Source: Acidimicrobiales bacterium
GTDB lineage: Bacteria > Actinomycetota > Acidimicrobiia > Acidimicrobiales > JACCXE01
Direction: 5' to 3'
NCBI GenBank assembly: GCA_035546775.1
Contig: DASZWD010000030.1
Location: 271,526 to 335,525 of the forward strand
Length of the DNA stretch: 64,000 nt
The notes under the pieces were generated by a model, which saw nothing but the letters and a program-made list of their open reading frames with translations, was not told the origin of the DNA and did no database searches. Shown here in pieces: positions 34,858 through 44,199 of the stretch (positions are counted from its first letter, which is position 1; every line of letters starts with the position of its first letter). The translations under genes and the position numbers were made by a program.

Positions 34858-37230
34858 CGCGCCGAGGAGGAGTTCGAACTCGCCCGCCTCAGCGCGCCAC
34901 GCGTGTGCCGCCGGGTCCCAGAACTGGAACGCACGGTCGTCGAGCGCGATGTCGACGCTGCCCGTCGCCCCGGCGTCGAGCGCGATGCGGGCGAAGCCTT
35001 TGAGCTCCTTCTCGGGCCGCACGAGTGACGACTCGACATCCCGCACGTAGAGCTGCACCACGCACTCTCCGGCCCGCGCCCCCGTGTTGGTGACCGGCAC
35101 CGACACGGTGAGGCCGCGGCCCGGTCCGGTCGTAGGCGCCGACGTCGTTGGCTCACCGAAGGCGAAGGTCGTGTAGGACAGGCCGAAGCCGAACGGGAAC
35201 AGCGGCTCGACCTTCGTCTGGTCGAAGGCGCGGTAGCCGACGAACAATCCTTCGCCGTAGAGCACCTCGCCGTTCTCGCCGGGGTAGTTGAGCATCGCCG
35301 GGATGTCCGCGAGGCGGTGAGCGAACGTCGTCGGCAGGCGGCCGGCCGCGTCCACGGCGCCCGTGAGCACGTCGGCTAGCGCGTTGCCCGCTTCCTGGCC
35401 GAGGTACCACAGCTGCACGATCGCCGCGACCTCGTCGCGCCACGGCATGGCCACGGGCGCACCGGCGTTCACGACCACGACGGTGTTGGGATTCACGGTC
35501 GCCACCGCGCGGATCAGTTCGTCTTGACCGGGCGGCAAGTCGATGCTCTTGCGGTCGAAACCCTCGGACTCCCACGTCGAGTCCATGCCGACGACGACGA
35601 TCGCGACCTCCGCATTGCGGGCGGCGTCGACTGCGGCCGCCTGCAAGTCGTCGGGAATGGGCTCGAGCACCCGGATGTCGAGCAGCGAGCCGAACATGTG
35701 CGCCTCGAAGATCGACGCGTAGTCGAGGCGCACGGTGACGGACTCGCCCGCGGCGAGTTGCACCGTGCCCGCGATCGTGCGGCGCTCGCCCGCGGAGTCC
35801 CACTCGTCGACGAACACGGCGTCGCTGACCCACAAGCGGCAGCGGTCGAGCGTCCGGGCGCTGAAGGTGTGCAGTCCGTCGAACTCGGCGGTGAACGTGC
35901 CCTCGACGTGGCACGACCACGGCTCGCCGACGCCCGCCGGTTCGAACTGCGCATCCCAGCGGAACGCGGAGCGCGGCGTCGTCTCTTGCAGCACCGCCTC
36001 GCCGGCGACGTCGAGGCCGGCGAAGTAGCTGACCCGCAGGCCACCGTCCCACTGGTTGGGGTCGATCTGCGCCGCGCCGCGACCGAGGGTGGCCCCGCGC
36101 GCGGTGGTGATCGAGACGCCGTCGCCCAGCGCGTCGCGCAGGCCCTGCAGCGGCGACACCTCGTAGGGCGGCAACACGCCGGCGCTGCCACCGCCCTGCG
36201 TCGACGCGGTGGCTGCCAGCGGGCCGACGAGTGCGACCGTGTTCAAGGCGCTCGCGTGCAACGGCAGCACGTCGTTCTCGTTGCGCAGCAGCACGATGGC
36301 GCGCCGCGCCACGCGCCGGAGGAGATCGTTCGTCGCCGCGTTGTCGTCGTATCTTTCCCCCGCCGGCCCGCTGCCGTCGAGGACGCCGGTGCGCTCCATG
36401 AGCTGCAGCACCCGCCGCGCCCGTTCGGTGACGATGTCCTCGTCGAGATCGCCCGCGGTGACAGCCTTGGTCAGGAGATCACCGCGATAGGCAGAGGGCC
36501 CCGGCATCTCTAGGTCGAGACCGGCTTCGGCGGCGTCGACGGTGCTGTGCGTGCCGAACCAGTCGGACATGAACAGCCCGTCGTAGCCCCACTCCTCCCG
36601 CGCGATCGTCTCCATGATGAAGCCGTTCTCGCCGCACCAGGTGCCGTACACCTTGTTGTACGCCGTCATCATGGCGTGCGTGCCCGCGGCGACCGCCGAC
36701 TCGAACGGCACGAGGTACAGCTCGCGCAGGGCGCGCTCGGGCACCTCGGAGCTGATCGTCATGCGCTCGAACTCGGAGTCGTTGGCGACGAAGTGCTTGA
36801 CGGTGGTCGCCATGCCCTGGCTCTGCACGCCGTCGATGTAGGCGGCGGACAGACGGGCGGTGAGGAACGGGTCCTCGCTGAAGCACTCGAAGTTGCGCCC
36901 GGCCAGCGGCGTGCGGTGCAGGTTCACCGTCGGCGCCAGGATGACCGTCGCCCCCTTGGACCGCAGCTCGCCCGCGAGAGCAACGCCGACTTCACGCAGC
37001 AAGCCGGTGTCCCACGTGGCACCGAGCGCGGTGCCGCACGGGAACGACGCGCTCGCCGGGCCACCACTGACGTGGGCGCCGCGCACGCCGGCGGGCCCGT
37101 CGCTGACCTTGAGCTGCGGCACGCCGAGGCGGTCGATGGCCGGCGTGTGCCACCAGTCCTCGCCCGCGAGAAGCGAGACCTTCTCCTCGAGGGTCATTTC
37201 GGCCAGCAGCTTCTCGATGCGGTCGCTCAT
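34810..37230 (-). CDS. GH3 beta-glucosidase with PA14 insert
   Basis: 806 residues. The GH3 N-domain has SDGPAGVRG, KHFVAND (145-151) and the nucleophile Asp223 in FMSDWFGTHS. The C-domain is interrupted at about residues 400-540 by a PA14-like carbohydrate-binding module (WSCHVEGTFTAEFDGLHTF, then LWVSDAVFVDEW). An FnIII-like C-terminal domain closes the protein (VSVPVTNTGARAGECVVQLYV). It has no signal peptide, so it acts on imported beta-glucosides. The ATG overlaps the methyltransferase stop (ATGA). Confidence 0.95.
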   Translation of the reverse strand: MSDRIEKLLAEMTLEEKVSLLAGEDWWHTPAIDRLGVPQLKVSDGPAGVRGAHVSGGPASASFPCGTALGATWDTGLLREVGVALAGELRSKGATVILAPTVNLHRTPLAGRNFECFSEDPFLTARLSAAYIDGVQSQGMATTVKHFVANDSEFERMTISSEVPERALRELYLVPFESAVAAGTHAMMTAYNKVYGTWCGENGFIMETIAREEWGYDGLFMSDWFGTHSTVDAAEAGLDLEMPGPSAYRGDLLTKAVTAGDLDEDIVTERARRVLQLMERTGVLDGSGPAGERYDDNAATNDLLRRVARRAIVLLRNENDVLPLHASALNTVALVGPLAATASTQGGGSAGVLPPYEVSPLQGLRDALGDGVSITTARGATLGRGAAQIDPNQWDGGLRVSYFAGLDVAGEAVLQETTPRSAFRWDAQFEPAGVGEPWSCHVEGTFTAEFDGLHTFSARTLDRCRLWVSDAVFVDEWDSAGERRTIAGTVQLAAGESVTVRLDYASIFEAHMFGSLLDIRVLEPIPDDLQAAAVDAARNAEVAIVVVGMDSTWESEGFDRKSIDLPPGQDELIRAVATVNPNTVVVVNAGAPVAMPWRDEVAAIVQLWYLGQEAGNALADVLTGAVDAAGRLPTTFAHRLADIPAMLNYPGENGEVLYGEGLFVGYRAFDQTKVEPLFPFGFGLSYTTFAFGEPTTSAPTTGPGRGLTVSVPVTNTGARAGECVVQLYVRDVESSLVRPEKELKGFARIALDAGATGSVDIALDDRAFQFWDPAAHAWRAEAGEFELLLGASAGDIRRNVRVVWEA

Positions 37231-37784
37231 GCGGGTGATTGTTGCCGATGCACCGACACGGCATAGGTGCCGTCACCCGGAAACGGGTCGCCGTCCCAGG
37301 TGGCGTAACGCTCAGCCAGGGTCAGGCCCGCGGCGACGCAGTAGCTGTCGTAGTCGGTCAGTTCGACCTCGCGACCGAGGGAGAAGCCCGAGACGAGCAC
37401 GCCGCCGGGTGCTACGTGGCGCGCGCAACCGGCGACGAGCGCGGCGCGGTTTTCCGCCGGCGTGAACAGCGGCACGTTGCCCGCCATGACGACGACGTCG
37501 AACAGGCGGCCGAGGTCAAGGGCGGCGAGGTCGGACCGGACCCATGTCAGATCCGGCGCGCGCCGCTGCGCCTCGTCCAGCATCGACGCGTTGACGTCGG
37601 CGCCGACCACCTGGACCCCGCGGCGCGCCAGCTCGATGGCGACGCGGCCACTGCCGCAACCGGCGTCGAGCACCGTCGCCGGATGAAAGCGCATCACGAA
37701 GTCGACCTCGCCGTGCACGTCGGCGCCCGACGCCGCCAGCTTGTCGAAGCGCGCTTGGTATTCGGCCCCGTCCCAGTCCGTCAT
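37227..37784 (-). CDS. Class I SAM-dependent methyltransferase
   Basis: 185 residues from ATG 37784, chosen because TACGTT lies at -13 to -8 of it, while a longer frame to 37826 lacks such a box. Methyltransferase motif I is VLDAGCGSGRVAIELA, followed by VVGADVNASMLDEA (motif II acidic) and APGGVLVSGFSLG. The substrate is unknown. ATGA overlap with the GH3 glucosidase couples two functionally unrelated-looking genes, so methylated glucosides are a possible but unproven link. Confidence 0.85.
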   Translation of the reverse strand: MTDWDGAEYQARFDKLAASGADVHGEVDFVMRFHPATVLDAGCGSGRVAIELARRGVQVVGADVNASMLDEAQRRAPDLTWVRSDLAALDLGRLFDVVVMAGNVPLFTPAENRAALVAGCARHVAPGGVLVSGFSLGREVELTDYDSYCVAAGLTLAERYATWDGDPFPGDGTYAVSVHRQQSPA

Positions 37785-37856
37785 GCGCTGAAACGTAGAT
37801 TGAGGCCGCCCACCCACCCCGATCACTCTTGGTCGGCTCGCCTACGCTCGCCTCCC

Positions 37857-38765
37857 GTGCACGAAGGCGGCGTCAAAGCGATCATCGCCGCGTTCCTCGC
37901 CAACCTCGGGATCGCGGCGGCGAAACTGGTCGGCTTCGTGTTCACCGGTTCGGCCTCGATGCTGGCCGAGGCCATCCACTCCGCCGCCGACACCACCAAT
38001 CAGGGCTTGCTCATGCTGGGGCGGCGCAAGGCGCAGCAGCCGGCCACGGCTGACCACCCGTTCGGCTACGGCCGCGAGCGGTTCTTCTGGTCCTTCATCG
38101 TTGCGCTGGTCATCTTCTCGTTCGGTGCCGTGTTCGCCCTTTTCGAGGGCGTCGACAAGCTCCGCCACCCGCACCACCTCGACTCAGCCGGCTGGGCGGT
38201 GGGAATCCTGCTGTTCGCCGTCGTGATGGAGGGCTACTCGTTCCGCACCGCCATCAACGAGAGCCGCGCTCTCAAGGGCACCGGTTCGTGGTGGGCCTTC
38301 ATCCGCCGCTCACGCGTCCCGGAATTACCGGTCCTGCTGCTCGAGGACTTCGGAGCACTCGTCGGCCTGACGTTCGCGCTGGCGGGCGTCGCCCTCGCCG
38401 AAGCGACGGGCAACACGCGCTTCGACGCCTTGGGCAGCGTCGCCATCGGCGTGCTGTTGCTGTTCATCGCCGCCACTCTGGTGGTGGAGATGAAGAGCCT
38501 GCTGATCGGCGAGTCGGCGACGCGATCACAGCGCGAACTCATTCAACACGCGATCGTCGAGCATCCGAAGACGGCGAAGCTCATCTACATGCGTACCGAG
38601 CACCTCGGTCCCGAAGAACTGCTCGTGGGCGCCAAGATCGAGTTCGTCGACTGCATGGACGCGCGGGCGCTCGCAGCGGCCATCGACGACGTCGAAGTCG
38701 CTATTCGCGTCGCGGTGCCCGCCGCCCGGATCATCTACATCGAGCCCGACATCTTCCGCCCCTGA
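37857..38765 (+). CDS. Cation diffusion facilitator family transporter (second copy)
   Basis: 302 residues from GTG 37857, with TACGCT at -14 to -9. The six-helix CDF membrane domain includes MLAEAIHSAADTTNQGLL (helix II site) and LLEDFGALVGLTFAL (helix V site with Glu-Asp in place of His-Asp), then a C-terminal domain. The replaced His suggests specificity for Mn or Fe rather than Zn, as inferred for other CDF groups. It is divergent from the methyltransferase-GH3 pair. It differs from the CzcD-like protein at 25999, which keeps His and Asp at both sites. Confidence 0.88.
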   Translation: MHEGGVKAIIAAFLANLGIAAAKLVGFVFTGSASMLAEAIHSAADTTNQGLLMLGRRKAQQPATADHPFGYGRERFFWSFIVALVIFSFGAVFALFEGVDKLRHPHHLDSAGWAVGILLFAVVMEGYSFRTAINESRALKGTGSWWAFIRRSRVPELPVLLLEDFGALVGLTFALAGVALAEATGNTRFDALGSVAIGVLLLFIAATLVVEMKSLLIGESATRSQRELIQHAIVEHPKTAKLIYMRTEHLGPEELLVGAKIEFVDCMDARALAAAIDDVEVAIRVAVPAARIIYIEPDIFRP

Positions 38766-38795
38766 CACAATCGGTACGATTGGGGTGTGGCCGGG

Positions 38796-39599
38796 TCAGG
38801 GACCTGGGAACGCCTTCGTGAACGCGGCGGCGAGTTCGACGTCGCCGGCATACACCGCCTCGGTTTCGAGCGGCCGACCCAGCAGCAGCGCCAGCAGGTC
38901 GCGGCGGGTCGCGGTGATGGTGGCGTCGCTGCGCGTGTCGTAGTCGGCGTAGCGCACTTCGGCCCGCCGCGGTTCGAGGGTGACAGTCCACGCGTCGCCC
39001 TCGGTCGTGCGCAGCAGCCACGTTCCTTCGTAGCTGCGGTCGATGGGCGGCTGATTGGCGAGGCGGTTGGCGAGCCGCTCGAAGCGCAGCGGTAACCCGG
39101 CGGCGACGAGGGTGTCGCTCCACGTGTCGAGGCCGAGTAACAGGTCGCCGCCGTGCACTTCGACCTCCGTCAAGCGCAGGGTGAGCAACTGCTCGACGGT
39201 CTGCGTGCCGATGTCGAAGGTGCCGACCGGCTCGTGGATCTCGACGCGAAAGTCGTCCTCGCGCAGCGTCGCCAGCGTGGCGTCGAGCCGCGCCCCACCT
39301 TCGACGAAGGACGCCAGCACGTCCGCGGGCGACTCCCCTGGCTGCGGGTGCAGCGTGCCCGGTCGCTGCTCGAGACGGCCTTCGGGGTAGTAGAGCGTCG
39401 GCGCACCGGCCAGGCCGGCGCGCACCATGCGCTCGATCGCCTCGCCGCCGTAGCGGAGATGGCACAGCACGGTGAGTCGGTCCCAGCCAGGCAGCAACGT
39501 CGGCGCATGCCAACCGGCGTCGTCGAGATGTTGTGCCACCGCCGCGATGGCGTCCTGCGCGACGGCGATGGCCCGCGCAATCGCCGGGCCGTCGCCCAT
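38796..39599 (-). CDS. Mycothiol-isomerase-like DinB-fold protein (TIGR03083-type)
   Basis: 267 residues. The N-terminal DinB-type four-helix domain has LLPGWDRLTVLCHLRYGGEAIERM, and a later TLRLTEVEVHGGDLLLG with His ligands; a C-terminal beta-rich sterol-carrier-like half follows. It shares the architecture of maleylpyruvate isomerase and MDMPI family members that use mycothiol. The gene begins at the base next to the SDR stop (39600), so the two should be co-translated. The reaction is unknown. Confidence 0.8.
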   Translation of the reverse strand: MGDGPAIARAIAVAQDAIAAVAQHLDDAGWHAPTLLPGWDRLTVLCHLRYGGEAIERMVRAGLAGAPTLYYPEGRLEQRPGTLHPQPGESPADVLASFVEGGARLDATLATLREDDFRVEIHEPVGTFDIGTQTVEQLLTLRLTEVEVHGGDLLLGLDTWSDTLVAAGLPLRFERLANRLANQPPIDRSYEGTWLLRTTEGDAWTVTLEPRRAEVRYADYDTRSDATITATRRDLLALLLGRPLETEAVYAGDVELAAAFTKAFPGP

Positions 39600-40535
39600 C
39601 TACTGGTTGCCGATGAGGCTGAACATGGGCATGCCTTCGTCGTAGGCGTGCTCCGGATCGGCGCGCACCGCGGCGTCGAGCTTCTCGGCGTCTTCGCCCA
39701 CGAGGATCCGCCACTTCCCGGCGCGCACGCCGTCGAGGATGATCGTTGCCGCCTGCGCGGCTGTCGTGGGCGCGCTGGACTTGAATCCCTCGGCCATCAT
39801 CGTGCGGATGTTCGCGACGTCGTCGTCGCTCATACCGGAGCTGTCGAAACCGCGCTTGGCCATCTGCTCGCGGATTGTCGCGATGTCCTGCTCGCCGCCG
39901 AGGATGTCGGGCGTGTTCTTCAGGATGTCGGTGCCGATGTGGCCCGGCATCACCACGGCGACCTTCACGTGCGGGGCGTTCGTGCGGAAGTCCTCGATCA
40001 GCGCTTCGCTGAATCCCTTCACGGCGAACTTCGCCGCGCTGTACGCGGTGTGCGGCACGCCGGCGCCGACCGAGGCGTAGAAGCCGTTGACGCTCGACGT
40101 GTTGACGAGATAGCCGTCGTCGCTGGCCACCAGTAGCGGCACGAAGGCGCGGGCGCAGAGATAGACACCGCCCCAGCAGATGTTGAACGTGCGCTCCCAC
40201 CCCGCACGGTCGCCGTCGACGAAGCTGAAGGCGCCGCCGACGCCGGCGTTGTTGAACAGCAGGTTGATGTAGTCGGTGTCGTGCTGCTGGACGACCTCGT
40301 CGCGGAACATCAGCACCTGGGTCTCGTCCGACACGTCGGCGATGTGAGTGGTGATCGCGTTGTCGCTCGACGGTGATGCTTCGCGCGCCAGTTTCTGGGT
40401 CTCGGCGAGCGTGTCGGGGTTGACGTCGCAGGTGGCGACCGACGCCCCTTCCGCCGCCAACTGGATGACGAGCTCGCGCCCCATGCCCGTGCCACCACCG
40501 GTGACCACCGCCAACTTGTCCGCGAAAGATTCCAT
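39600..40535 (-). CDS. Short-chain dehydrogenase/reductase
   Basis: 311 residues. Rossmann motif TGGGTGMG, NNAGVGG, catalytic Ser in NTSSVNG and YSAAK (Tyr and Lys) are all present, with a C-terminal extension of about 60 residues. Substrate unknown; NAD(P)-dependent oxidation of an alcohol is expected. TAAGTT lies at -14 to -9 of the ATG. It is divergent from the dienelactone hydrolase at 40555 with 19 bp between starts and followed directly by the mycothiol-isomerase-like gene. Confidence 0.92.
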   Translation of the reverse strand: MESFADKLAVVTGGGTGMGRELVIQLAAEGASVATCDVNPDTLAETQKLAREASPSSDNAITTHIADVSDETQVLMFRDEVVQQHDTDYINLLFNNAGVGGAFSFVDGDRAGWERTFNICWGGVYLCARAFVPLLVASDDGYLVNTSSVNGFYASVGAGVPHTAYSAAKFAVKGFSEALIEDFRTNAPHVKVAVVMPGHIGTDILKNTPDILGGEQDIATIREQMAKRGFDSSGMSDDDVANIRTMMAEGFKSSAPTTAAQAATIILDGVRAGKWRILVGEDAEKLDAAVRADPEHAYDEGMPMFSLIGNQ

Positions 40536-40554
40536 GGGTATCTAACTTAAGCGG

Positions 40555-41382
40555 ATGGCGGACGACTCGCTCGCGGACTTCGAGCGCACCACATTCACCC
40601 ACGACGGCAAGACGCGCACGGTGTTCCGGAAAGGAACAGGACCGGCGGTCATCGTGATGGCCGAGATGCCCGGCATCACGCCGAAGGTCGCCGACTTCGC
40701 CCGCAAGGTCGCCGACATCGGCTGCACGGCGGTGATGCCGCACCTCTTCGGCCGTCCGGGCTACGACCCGACGGGCCACGGCAACGCGGCCACGGCGCGC
40801 TACATGCTCGAGACGATCGCCCCGATCTGCGTCAGCCGCGAGTTCACGGTGATGGCGACGGGCAAGTCGTCGCCGGTGATCGACTGGCTGCGGGCGCTCG
40901 CCGCGTCCGAGCACGAACGCTGCGGCGGGCCGGGCGTCGGCGCCATCGGCATGTGCTTCACCGGCGGGTTCGCGTTGGCGATGGCGACCCATCCGAGCCT
41001 GCTCGCCCCGGTGCTGAGTCAGCCGTCGCTGCCCTTCGCCCCGCCGTGGAAGAAGCAGAACGCCCACAACATCGACATCTCTTCCGCCGAGCTCGACGTG
41101 GTCAAGCGACGCTGCGCCGCCGAGGGCTTGACCGTGCTCGGTCTGCGGTTCAAGGGCGACTCGTTCGTGCCTGCCGCCCGGTTCGACTTCCTGCGTGAGC
41201 AGCTCGGCGACGCCTTTGTCGCCGTCGAGTTCGACGACGAACACGCCAACCCCGAGGCGAAGATGAAGAACCCGCACTCGGTGGTCACCGAACACCTCGT
41301 CGACCAGGAAGGCACGCCGACGCGGGCCGCCCTCGACCAGGTTCTGGACCTCTTCCGCCAGCGGTTGCTCTCCGTACCGTGA
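40555..41382 (+). CDS. Dienelactone hydrolase family protein (second copy)
   Basis: 275 residues. The nucleophile is Cys in IGMCFTGGFALAM (about 134-146), with GDSFVPAARF carrying the acidic residue; the final His is in DDEHANPE. It is distinct from the copy at 8263. TAACTT at -12 to -7 of the ATG indicates leaderless expression. The monooxygenase gene begins 15 nt downstream with its own TACGGT box, so they may also be transcribed separately. A Baeyer-Villiger oxidase plus ester hydrolase is a common ketone-degradation pair. Confidence 0.88.
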   Translation: MADDSLADFERTTFTHDGKTRTVFRKGTGPAVIVMAEMPGITPKVADFARKVADIGCTAVMPHLFGRPGYDPTGHGNAATARYMLETIAPICVSREFTVMATGKSSPVIDWLRALAASEHERCGGPGVGAIGMCFTGGFALAMATHPSLLAPVLSQPSLPFAPPWKKQNAHNIDISSAELDVVKRRCAAEGLTVLGLRFKGDSFVPAARFDFLREQLGDAFVAVEFDDEHANPEAKMKNPHSVVTEHLVDQEGTPTRAALDQVLDLFRQRLLSVP

Positions 41383-41397
41383 AGTACGGTGACCGGC

Positions 41398-42996
41398 ATG
41401 GCTGATGTCGACGTCGTCGTAGTCGGGGCCGGTTTCGCCGGGCTCTACATGCTCCACAAGCTGCGCCAGCTCGGGTTCAGCGCCCGCGTGTTCGAGGTCG
41501 GCGACGGCGTCGGCGGCACCTGGTACTGGAACCGCTACCCGGGCGCCCGCTGCGACACCGAGTCGATGGAGTACTCCTACGGCTTCGACGACGACCTCCA
41601 GCAGGAGTGGCACTGGACCGAGCGCTACGCCACGCAGCCCGAGATCGAGCGCTACGCCAACCACGTGGCCGACCGCTACGGCCTGCGCGACGGAATCACG
41701 TTCAACACCCGGGTGACGGCGGCCACCTTCGACGAGGCCGACCATACGTGGCGCGTCCAGACCGACACTGGTGAAGACGTCACCGCTACCTACGTCGTGT
41801 TCGCCACCGGCTGTTTGTCGTCGGCGAACATGCCCGACATCGAAGGCATCGACACCTTCGAAGGCCTCGAGGTACACACGGGTCGCTACCCCAAGGAAGG
41901 CGTCGACTACAGCGGCAAGCGCGTGGCGGTCATCGGCACCGGATCCTCGGCCATCCAGTCGATCCCGATCATCGCCGAGCAGTGCGCCGATCTGACGGTG
42001 TTCCAGCGCACCGCCAACTACGCGGTGCCGGCGTGGAACCAACCGCTGGCGCCCGACGACGTCGCCGACATCAAGGAGCACTACGGCGAGTTCCGCGCCG
42101 CCAACCGCACGATGGCGGCGGGCTTCGGGTCGCGGTTGCCCGAAGGGACAGGCAAGGCCGTCGCCGAGTGCACGCCCGACGAGATCCGCGCGGAGCTCGA
42201 CAAGCGCTGGGCCTACGGCGGGCTCGGGTTCCTCGGTGGGTTCATCGACGTGCTGCTCACGCCGTCGGCCAACGAAGTCGTCGCCGACTACGTACGCCAG
42301 AAGATCCGCGAGACGGTGAAGGACCCGAAGGTCGCCGAATTGTTGTCGCCCGAGCAGGTGATCGGGTGTAAGCGGCTGTGCGTCGACACCGGCTACTACG
42401 CGACCTTCAACAACGAGCACGTGCACCTCGTCGACATCAAGGAGACGCCGATCGAGCGCATCACCCCCGCCGGCGTGCTCACGAGCGAGCGCGAGTACGC
42501 CGTCGACATCATCGTGTTCGCCACCGGCTTCGACGCCATGACCGGTGCGCTGCTGTCGATCGACATCAAGGGCCGCGACGGCGTGTCGTTGCAGGACGCG
42601 TGGCACGCCGGGCCGCGCACGTATCTCGGCCTCGGCGTGAAGGGCTTCCCGAACATGTTCACCATCACCGGCCCGGGTTCGCCCTCGGTGCTGACCAACA
42701 TGATGGTGTCGATCCAGCAGCACGTCGACTGGATCGGCGACTGTCTCACGTACCTGCGCGACCACCACGTCACCACCATCGAGGCCGAGCAGGAGGCGCA
42801 GGACGCCTGGGTCGACTACGTCAACACCATCGCGGCGTTCACCCTCTTCCCCACGTGCAACTCGTGGTACCTCGGCGCCAACGTCCCCGGCAAGACCCGC
42901 GTCTTCATGCCGCTGCTCGGCTACCCGCCGTACGAAGAGAAGTGCAACGACGTGGCCGCCAAGAACTACGAAGGCTTCGCCCTCACCCCCGCCTGA
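41398..42996 (+). CDS. Flavin-containing (Baeyer-Villiger-type) monooxygenase
   Basis: 532 residues from ATG 41398 (TACGGT at -13 to -8), rather than GTG 41389. Two Rossmann motifs GAGFAG (10-15) and GTGSSA bind FAD and NADPH. The fingerprint FEGLEVHTGRYP matches FxGxxxHxxxW(P/D) except that Trp is Tyr, a substitution seen in BVMO-like proteins. GGTWYWNRYPGARCD is the second typical motif. It probably turns ketones into esters or lactones, which the adjacent hydrolase could open. It ends next to the hairpin at 42998. Confidence 0.92.
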   Translation: MADVDVVVVGAGFAGLYMLHKLRQLGFSARVFEVGDGVGGTWYWNRYPGARCDTESMEYSYGFDDDLQQEWHWTERYATQPEIERYANHVADRYGLRDGITFNTRVTAATFDEADHTWRVQTDTGEDVTATYVVFATGCLSSANMPDIEGIDTFEGLEVHTGRYPKEGVDYSGKRVAVIGTGSSAIQSIPIIAEQCADLTVFQRTANYAVPAWNQPLAPDDVADIKEHYGEFRAANRTMAAGFGSRLPEGTGKAVAECTPDEIRAELDKRWAYGGLGFLGGFIDVLLTPSANEVVADYVRQKIRETVKDPKVAELLSPEQVIGCKRLCVDTGYYATFNNEHVHLVDIKETPIERITPAGVLTSEREYAVDIIVFATGFDAMTGALLSIDIKGRDGVSLQDAWHAGPRTYLGLGVKGFPNMFTITGPGSPSVLTNMMVSIQQHVDWIGDCLTYLRDHHVTTIEAEQEAQDAWVDYVNTIAAFTLFPTCNSWYLGANVPGKTRVFMPLLGYPPYEEKCNDVAAKNYEGFALTPA

Positions 42997-42997
42997 C

Positions 42998-43044
42998 CCG
43001 TGTGCATCTCCAGGCCGGCAGAGCCGGCCTAGGGATGCACACGG
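42998..43044. terminator. Bidirectional hairpin between convergent genes
   Basis: Arms of 22 nt (CCGTGTGCATCTCC onward, 42998-43019, and 43023-43044) pair with two mismatches around a 3-nt loop AGA. The element fills the gap exactly: it starts 1 nt after the monooxygenase stop and abuts the amidohydrolase stop at 43045. No T-tract follows. It may act as a two-way transcription end or mRNA stabiliser, or be a repeat of the same class as the hairpins at 48921 and 59167. Confidence 0.65.
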
Positions 43045-44190
43045 TTACGCAGTCGGCGGTGCGGGGACGCTCGGGAACAGTTCCTGGAACGCGCCGATGC
43101 GGATGCGGTGCGACGTCTCGGCGTCGACGCCGTCGAACAACTCGTGCAGGGTCTCCTGGGTGTGGCCGAACGTGCCCTCGAAGTGCGGGTAGTCGCTTCC
43201 CCACAACACGTTGCGCCACCCCATCGCCGAGCACGCCTTGACGGCCGACGAGTCGTGCTGGAACGAGGCGTACACCTGCTCGTAGAGATACTGCGACGGC
43301 GGCTTGGACAGCTTGGGCTGGACCGCCGCGCCGTGTTGGCGGTAGCCCTCGTCCATGCGGTCGGCGAGGAACGGCCCCCATGTGGCCCCGCCTTCGGACA
43401 CCAGCACCTTGAGCTCGGGGTGACGGTCGAGGGCGCCGCAGGCGATCAACTGCGTGACGGCGCGCTGACCGCCATAGGTCGTCTCGACGTAGTTGAGCAC
43501 CGCGCCACCGGGGCCGCGGTAGTAGCGGCCCTGGCGCTCGTTGGGGGCGAACGGTTCGGTCCCGATGTGAAAGCCGATGCGCATGCCGGACTCTGCGAAC
43601 GCGGCCCACAGCGGCGCCCACTCGTCGTCGTGCCACTCCGGACGACCGTTGGGCGGCTTCACCGGCAAGAAGGCGATGAGAAACCCTTCGTCGCGGCAGC
43701 GCTTCAGTTCGGCGACGGCGTCGGCCACGTCCGCGAGCGGCAGCGACGCGCAGCACACGAACCGCGGCGACTTCGACTGGAAGTGGCCGACGAACTCGTT
43801 GAGCAGGCGCGCTCCGGCACGCGCCACCTCGGGGGTGCGGATGTTGAACTGCCAGATGCCCAACCCCGGGTAGATGACCTCGCCCCAGACGCCTTCGTTG
43901 TCGAGGTCCTTGATGCGGTGCTCGGCGTCGTTGCCGTTGATGACGCGCTCGATGAAGTCGTTGTCGGTTGTGCCGATCGGCCGCGCGTTGATCCCGCCGA
44001 ATCCTTTCTTCTTCGGCCCCTGCGGCAGCTCACGGCGGAACTCCTGGCCGTCGACGTAGATGGTCTCGAACTCGCCGCCGAGGTCCTTCACGCTGCGCGG
44101 CATGCGCTCGCGCAGGTGGTCAGGCAGTTGGTCGAAGAGATTGATCGGCTCGATGATGTGCGAGTCGCCCGAGTTCGCCCACAACTTCAC
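43045..44190 (-). CDS. Amidohydrolase family 2 protein (metal-dependent)
   Basis: 381 residues. The TIM-barrel amidohydrolase-2 family (PF04909) shows GDSHIIEPINLF at the N-terminus (HxxE-like metal motif), a central FHIGTEP segment, and WGSDYPHFEGTFG near the C-terminus (metal Asp). Such enzymes act as decarboxylases or hydrolases of aromatic acids. The gene begins 9 nt after the GH172 stop and is probably transcribed with it. Confidence 0.9.
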   Translation of the reverse strand: MKLWANSGDSHIIEPINLFDQLPDHLRERMPRSVKDLGGEFETIYVDGQEFRRELPQGPKKKGFGGINARPIGTTDNDFIERVINGNDAEHRIKDLDNEGVWGEVIYPGLGIWQFNIRTPEVARAGARLLNEFVGHFQSKSPRFVCCASLPLADVADAVAELKRCRDEGFLIAFLPVKPPNGRPEWHDDEWAPLWAAFAESGMRIGFHIGTEPFAPNERQGRYYRGPGGAVLNYVETTYGGQRAVTQLIACGALDRHPELKVLVSEGGATWGPFLADRMDEGYRQHGAAVQPKLSKPPSQYLYEQVYASFQHDSSAVKACSAMGWRNVLWGSDYPHFEGTFGHTQETLHELFDGVDAETSHRIRIGAFQELFPSVPAPPTA

Positions 44191-44199
44191 GGCTATGGC

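Noticed and set aside
38731-42768. A minus-strand open frame of 1345 codons across several genes
   Set aside because: It is antisense to the CDF, dienelactone hydrolase and monooxygenase genes and out of frame with the minus-strand genes there, is Arg/His/Gly-rich and matches no family. Long open antisense frames are expected in DNA of this GC content.
42998-43044. Start of a CRISPR or other repeat array
   Set aside because: A single hairpin with no repeated units or spacers. No CRISPR array or cas gene is visible anywhere in the window.
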